The position numbers and the translations under genes were made by a program. The notes under the pieces are model-generated. The model ran no database searches and had not been told where the DNA came from. It worked only from the letters and a program-made list of their open reading frames with translations. Of a DNA stretch of 64,000 nucleotides, positions 60,097 to 64,000 are shown in pieces; the stretch's first letter is position 1, and the number at the start of each line of letters is the position of its first letter. Source of the DNA: ASV31 sp965229765 (lineage in GTDB: Bacteria; Pseudomonadota; Alphaproteobacteria; Rhodobacterales; Rhodobacteraceae); the NCBI GenBank assembly GCA_965229765.1, contig CBDDJT010000002.1:1116001-1180000 (forward strand), in the 5' to 3' direction.

Positions 60097-60936
60097 TTAT
60101 CGCATGAAGATCAGTTCTCGCTGGATCGGCGGGCTGTCCGCCGGATCAACACCGAACTCTGTCAGGAATTCGTCGTACCAGCCCTGGATGCGCCCTGTCT
60201 CGTACCAGTAGTGGCTGACCGTATCCAGCCAGTCGCGGAAGGTCTTGTCGTCTTCACGACGCACGCCGATGTTGACCGGGGCCGTAAACGCCGGGGTCGG
60301 CACCGAGATCACGCCCGAGCCCAGCTTCTGACGGGCCGACAGAAGCGGCGGCAACATCAGCGAAACGGCATCCACGCGGCCCGACTGGAACGCGGCGATT
60401 GCCGCTGCGTTGTCGGGGAAGCGCTGAATGTCGGCTTCTGGCGCCATGCGTGTCAGGAACTGGTCCATCGAAGTGGCCTGCGGCACCGAAAAGCTGGTTT
60501 CGGCGTTGTTGAGGCCCGCCCATGACGAGGCATCGACGTCCTCGGCGGCCAGCACGGCCTGCGAGATGTAGCCGACCGGGTTCGTGGTGAAGTCGATCAC
60601 CCGGGCGCGGGACGCCGTGGGCGACAGGAAGTACATCAGGTCGATCTTGTCGGACTGAAGCGCCGCGATCGAGGTGCCCCAAGTCACCTCTACCGTTTCA
60701 AGCTCGACTTCGAGCGCTTCTGCCATCTGCTTGCCCAGCGTGATGCCAAGGCCGCCGGTCCATTCGCCGCTGGCGATGTCCTTTGTGAACCAGGGCGGTG
60801 CCTGGGTGACGCCGATCCGAAGCGTGCCACGCTCCTGAATGGCGTCCCATGTGGACTGCGCCGTCGCAGCCACGGTGGACAGGGCGAGAACGGCCGTGGC
60901 CGCCAAGCCGCTGGTGAGTGTCTTGAGCAGGTTCAT
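60097..60936 (-). CDS. Amino-acid-type ABC substrate-binding protein, 279 aa
   Basis: Signal peptide MNLLKTLTSGLAATAVLALS..ATAQ, then SBP_bac_3: STWDAIQERGTLRIGVTQAP, WTGGLGITLGKQMAEALEVE, VTWGTSIAALQSDKIDLMYF, FTTNPVGYISQAVLAAEDV. Start set at ATG 60936, seven bases from GGAG; three ATG codons follow one another at 60942, 60939 and 60936. Sits after the ATPase gene by 23 bases. Confidence 0.9.
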   Translation of the reverse strand: MNLLKTLTSGLAATAVLALSTVAATAQSTWDAIQERGTLRIGVTQAPPWFTKDIASGEWTGGLGITLGKQMAEALEVELETVEVTWGTSIAALQSDKIDLMYFLSPTASRARVIDFTTNPVGYISQAVLAAEDVDASSWAGLNNAETSFSVPQATSMDQFLTRMAPEADIQRFPDNAAAIAAFQSGRVDAVSLMLPPLLSARQKLGSGVISVPTPAFTAPVNIGVRREDDKTFRDWLDTVSHYWYETGRIQGWYDEFLTEFGVDPADSPPIQRELIFMR

Positions 60937-60959
60937 CATCATACTCCCTGTTGGTTGGC

Positions 60960-61733
60960 TCAATCCGGTAACTTGAAAAGCGAGTGTCCGTCGAGGAACT
61001 CGCGTACACGCTGTGTCTCGGGTGTCTTCAGAACGGTTTGCGGCGTTCCCTGTTCGAGGATCTGGCCGTCGTGCAAAAAACAGACCTTGTTGGCGACGTG
61101 ATAGGCAAAGCCGATCTCGTGGGTCACGCAGACCATCGTCATGCCGTCCTCTGCCAGCTGCCGCATGGTTTTCAGGACTTCGCCCACCAGTTCGGGGTCG
61201 AGCGCCGAGGTGACCTCGTCGAACAGCATCACATCCGGGTCCATCGCGAGGGCGCGGGCGATGGCCACCCGCTGTTTCTGGCCGCCCGATAGGCGCGACG
61301 GATATTCGGGTGCCTTCTCGGCAAGACCGACGCGCGTCAGTTGCGCCATCGCCTTGTCCCGCGCCTCGGCCTTGGAGCGGCCCAGCACGATGACCTGGCC
61401 TTCCATGACGTTTTCAAGAACCGTCATGTGTGGAAACAGGTTGAAGTGCTGAAACACCATCCCGATGCGGGTGCGCAGCCGGCAGAGATCGGCCTCGCGG
61501 TAGCGCATCCGGCCGCCCTGTTCGGTGCCGATCAGGTCGCCGTTGATGCGCACCTGTCCCGCCGTCGGCTCTTCCATGAAGTTGATGCAGCGCAAGAGCG
61601 TGCTCTTGCCCGAACCGCTGGAGCCCAGAAGCACGACAGCCTCGCCATGGGCCACGTCAAGGTCGATGCCCTTCAGGACCTCGAGGTCCTTGAAGCTCTT
61701 GTGGAGACCGCGGATTTGTACGGCGTCTGTCAT
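60960..61733 (-). CDS. Amino-acid ABC transporter ATP-binding protein, 257 aa
   Basis: GlnQ/HisP-type ATPase: Walker A VLLGSSGSGKSTLLRCINF, Q-loop MVFQHFNLFPHMTVLENVM, signature RLSGGQKQRVAIARALAMDP, Walker B VMLFDEVTSALDPELVGEVL and H-loop VCVTHEIGFAYHVANKVCF. Four-base overlap with the permease gene. Confidence 0.95.
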   Translation of the reverse strand: MTDAVQIRGLHKSFKDLEVLKGIDLDVAHGEAVVLLGSSGSGKSTLLRCINFMEEPTAGQVRINGDLIGTEQGGRMRYREADLCRLRTRIGMVFQHFNLFPHMTVLENVMEGQVIVLGRSKAEARDKAMAQLTRVGLAEKAPEYPSRLSGGQKQRVAIARALAMDPDVMLFDEVTSALDPELVGEVLKTMRQLAEDGMTMVCVTHEIGFAYHVANKVCFLHDGQILEQGTPQTVLKTPETQRVREFLDGHSLFKLPD

Positions 61734-62398
61734 GCGTCACTCTTCCCAAAGCGCCGTTCGAGAACGTAGGTCAGTTGCACCAGCGGAAGCAGTACGACAA
61801 AGAACATCAGCGCGACGACCGTGTACGCCTCGATCGGGTTGAACTCGTAAGACGCGATGAGCTTGGCCTGCTGCAACGTCTCGGGATAGGCGACCACCGA
61901 GGCCAGCGTCGACATCTTGAACACCTCGATCCCGCGCGACGTCAGCGGCGGCAACATGCGCTTCAGCGCCTGCGGCAGGATCGCCCGACGCATCGTCTGG
62001 GGGTAGGTCATTCCGATGGCCTTGCCCGCTTCCCACTGTTCGCGTTCGATGGACTGGATGCCGCCGCGATAGACCTCTGCCGAGAAGGCGATGGTGTTGA
62101 GCGTGATCCCGAGGATGGCGGCAAGGAAGGGAGAAACCTCTATCCCGGTCAGCACGGGAAGGGCGAAGAAGAACCAGATGATCTGGACCAGAACCGGCGT
62201 GTTGCGGAAGACTTCGACATAGAGCATGGCCGGATAGCTGACCCAGCGCGACTTCGAGTAGCGCAGCATCCCCATGACCAGCCCGCCGCCAAGGCCGAGA
62301 ACGGTGCAGATCGCGAAAAGCTTGACCGTGCCCCAAAGCCCGATGGCAAGCACTTCCCAATAGATGAAGACCGACGCGAAGTTCCAAGTGTAATCCAT
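61730..62398 (-). CDS. Amino-acid ABC transporter permease, 222 aa
   Basis: HisMQ-type permease. GLWGTVKLFAICTVLGLGGG, EVFRNTPVLVQIIWFFFALP, AFSAEVYRGGIQSIERE and EAA loop GQWEAGKAIGMTYPQTMRRA-like EQWEAGKAIGMTYPQTMRRA, with four to five membrane segments. Three bases from the partner permease. Confidence 0.94.
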   Translation of the reverse strand: MDYTWNFASVFIYWEVLAIGLWGTVKLFAICTVLGLGGGLVMGMLRYSKSRWVSYPAMLYVEVFRNTPVLVQIIWFFFALPVLTGIEVSPFLAAILGITLNTIAFSAEVYRGGIQSIEREQWEAGKAIGMTYPQTMRRAILPQALKRMLPPLTSRGIEVFKMSTLASVVAYPETLQQAKLIASYEFNPIEAYTVVALMFFVVLLPLVQLTYVLERRFGKSDA

Positions 62399-62400
62399 GG

Positions 62401-63078
62401 CTAGCGCAACGTCCCTTCACCAGACTTGGCCAGCCGGTATTCCAGCAGGATGGTAAGCTGCGAGAAGACCAGGATCAGGAAGAAGTACATCACCGCCACC
62501 ACTGTATAGACCTCCAGCGGGCGGAAGGTCTTGGATGCCAGTTCGTTGGCCTGAAACATCAGGTCGGCGTAGGAGACCGTCGAGATCAGGGTGGTGGTCT
62601 TCAGGAGTTCGATCGAGCGTTCCGCGAACGCCGGGATCATCCGCTTGACCGCTTGTGGCAGGATGATGCGCCGCAGGCTTGACCCGCGCGTCATTCCGAT
62701 GGCCTTGGCCGCCTCCCACTGGCCCTTGTCGATGGAGTTGATCCCGCCCCGGAACACCTCGGCGAAGAAGGCGGACGACTGGATCGAGAAGGTCAGGACA
62801 GAGGCCACGAACGGCGTCATCTGCACGCTGATCAGGATCGGCAGGGCGAAGAAGAACCAGAAGAGCTGCACCAGCGGCGGCGTGGTGCGGAAGAACTCGA
62901 TGATGAACGAGCAAAGCTGGCCAAGGACGGGAATGCGCGACATGCGGCCCAGCGCAAGGCACAGGCCCAGCGGGATGCCGAAGGCCAGCGCCAGCACGAA
63001 CACCTGAACCGTGTTCCACAGACCCAGCATCAGCAGGTCCATGTCTGCCAGGGTTGCTGCGAAATCCCACTCGTGCAC
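62401..63078 (-). CDS. Amino-acid ABC transporter permease, 225 aa
   Basis: Second HisMQ-type permease: GLWNTVQVFVLALAFGIPLG, FFRTTPPLVQLFWFFFALPI, AFFAEVFRGGINSIDKGQWE, AAKAIGMTRGSSLRRIILPQ. Start chosen at GTG 63078 (VHEWDFAATLAD), five bases after GGAGG; the longer frame to 63135 would start inside the promoter. First gene of the operon. Confidence 0.92.
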   Translation of the reverse strand: MHEWDFAATLADMDLLMLGLWNTVQVFVLALAFGIPLGLCLALGRMSRIPVLGQLCSFIIEFFRTTPPLVQLFWFFFALPILISVQMTPFVASVLTFSIQSSAFFAEVFRGGINSIDKGQWEAAKAIGMTRGSSLRRIILPQAVKRMIPAFAERSIELLKTTTLISTVSYADLMFQANELASKTFRPLEVYTVVAVMYFFLILVFSQLTILLEYRLAKSGEGTLR

Positions 63079-63103
63079 GCGGCCCTCCGACTCTGCTTTC
63101 AGA

Positions 63104-63137
63104 AGCATTGACGGCAATTTGTAGATTGTCAACAATC
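63104..63137 (-). promoter_or_regulatory. Promoter of amino-acid ABC operon with FCD-type operator
   Basis: On the minus strand, TTGACA (63132-63127) is followed after 17 bases by AATGCT (63109-63104). The palindrome GATTGT-CA-ACAATC at 63124-63137 covers the -35 box and contains TTGTCAACAA, the T-T-G-T-N2-A-C-A-A pattern typical of FCD GntR regulators. It is also 21 bases before the sulfatase start on the other strand, so one site could control both directions. Confidence 0.5.
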
Positions 63138-63157
63138 ACCAACATGGAGGCCCCGAG

Positions 63158-64000
63158 ATGAAAAAGCCCAACATCCTCTTCATCATGGCGGATCAGTTGT
63201 CCGCCAAGGCACTGCCGTTTCATGGGCACCCGGTCGTGCGGGCGCCGACGCTGTCGCGGCTGGCCGAAGAGGGCGTCGTTTTCGAGAACGCCTATTGCAA
63301 TTCGCCCCTTTGCGGCCCCTCGCGCACGTCGATGATGACCGGGGTGCTGCCGTCGAAGGCCGGAGGGTTTGACAACGCGCATGATTTCTCTGCCGCGCTT
63401 CCGACATTTGCCCACTACCTGCGGCTGGGCGGGTACCTGACGTGCCTGTCGGGCAAGATGCACTTTACCGGGCCGGACCAGCTTCACGGGTTCGAAGACC
63501 GGCTGACCACCGACATCTACCCTTCGGATTTCGGGTGGACCCCCAACTGGGCAGAGCCCGAAGCCGGGGTCGGGTTTCAGGACATGACGAATGTTCTGGA
63601 GACCGGGCCGTGTCTGCGGTCGATGCAGATCGACTATGACGACGAGGTGGCGACGACCGCGTGCCGATGGCTGTACGACAGGGCGCGCGACAAGGGCGAC
63701 CGGCCCTTCATGCTGACGGTCTCTTTCACGTCGCCGCATGATCCCTATGTGGCGCGCCCGGAACACTGGGACATCTACAGCGAGGACGAGATCGACCTGC
63801 CCCGGGTGCCACCGATCCCGCCGGAGGAAATGGACGCGCACAGCCGGCGCATCCACGCGCATTATTCCATCGGTGATGTCGCGGTGTCCGACGACATCAT
63901 CCGCCGGGCCCGCCACGGCTATTACGCGTCCATCGAATATGTCGATGCCAAGGTCGCCGCGCTGATGCAGGTGCTTGGGGAAACCGGGCTTGCAGAGAAC
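63158..64000 (+). CDS. betC: Choline-sulfatase-like sulfatase, partial at window end
   Basis: Type I sulfatase with MKKPNILFIMADQLSAKALP at the N-terminus (metal Asp in MADQL) and the formylglycine motif C52-G-P-S-R56 followed by TSMMTG. KMHFTGPDQLHGFEDRLTTD and FTSPHDPYVARPEHWD are characteristic of choline-sulfatases. 281 codons are present; about 220 more lie beyond the window. Start ATG 63158 is preceded by GGAGG. It would release sulfate and choline (or a related alcohol) from sulfate esters in the cytosol. Substrate specificity is inferred. Confidence 0.85.
   Translation, partial: MKKPNILFIMADQLSAKALPFHGHPVVRAPTLSRLAEEGVVFENAYCNSPLCGPSRTSMMTGVLPSKAGGFDNAHDFSAALPTFAHYLRLGGYLTCLSGKMHFTGPDQLHGFEDRLTTDIYPSDFGWTPNWAEPEAGVGFQDMTNVLETGPCLRSMQIDYDDEVATTACRWLYDRARDKGDRPFMLTVSFTSPHDPYVARPEHWDIYSEDEIDLPRVPPIPPEEMDAHSRRIHAHYSIGDVAVSDDIIRRARHGYYASIEYVDAKVAALMQVLGETGLAEN

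Overview
The window reads as a chromosomal segment of an alphaproteobacterium of the Rhodobacterales (Roseobacter type). The evidence is gene content rather than a 16S gene: an SPOR lipoprotein-dac-tmk-holB-tatD-MBL run, TRAP carriers, polyamine and amino-acid ABC systems, DUF3768, CaiB-type CoA-transferases, and high-GC codon use outside the left third.

1-21.6 kb is an accessory island. It ends at a tRNA-Ser(UGA) and carries a compact tyrosine integrase, DUF3768 and an HhH-GPD-like gene next to that tRNA. Inside it are (a) an E2-E1-JAB triple fusion with a metallo-beta-lactamase-fold partner, i.e. a bacterial ubiquitin-like conjugation module, cut in two by an IS66 element with a perfect 8-bp target duplication; (b) a minus-strand run of six genes: ThsB/DUF1863-like TIR, a frameshifted TIR, a membrane-spanning patatin-like phospholipase, two further TIR proteins and a KGGVGR-type ParA-like ATPase with coiled coil and C-terminal membrane segment; (c) two decayed IS630 copies, a resolvase remnant and several lower-GC orphan genes. 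Region (b) is the best candidate for an undescribed multi-gene defence system.

21.8-28.2 kb is ordinary core sequence: SPOR lipoprotein, D,D-carboxypeptidase, tmk, holB, tatD, MBL hydrolase, AEC carrier. 28.2-35.1 kb is a polyamine/opine-type ABC operon (ATPase, binding protein, DUF1330 protein, two unusually large permeases) whose ATPase gene is split by an IS3 element with a 3-bp target duplication. 35.7-41.2 kb holds a DMT exporter, tRNA-Leu(GAG), a peptidoglycan-binding-domain protein, lipB, and a TetR gene divergent from cupin and SnoaL-like secreted proteins, with two matching TACC-N4-GGTA sites between them.

41.2-58.3 kb is a catabolic cluster on two divergent operons that meet at an IclR gene: six family III (CaiB/BaiF) CoA-transferase homologues, two pairs of 2-hydroxyacyl-CoA dehydratase-family subunits, an MFS carrier and a complete TRAP transporter. 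Genes overlap by 1-11 bases almost throughout. The substrate is not evident. The dehydratase-family subunits lack most of the usual iron-sulfur cysteines and no activator ATPase is present in the window; one CoA-transferase homologue lacks the catalytic aspartate.

58.4-64 kb is a minus-strand polar amino-acid-type ABC operon (two permeases, ATPase, binding protein, FCD-type GntR regulator, class IV aminotransferase) divergent from a choline-sulfatase-like gene that runs off the end. A palindrome of the FCD-regulator type lies over the -35 box between them.
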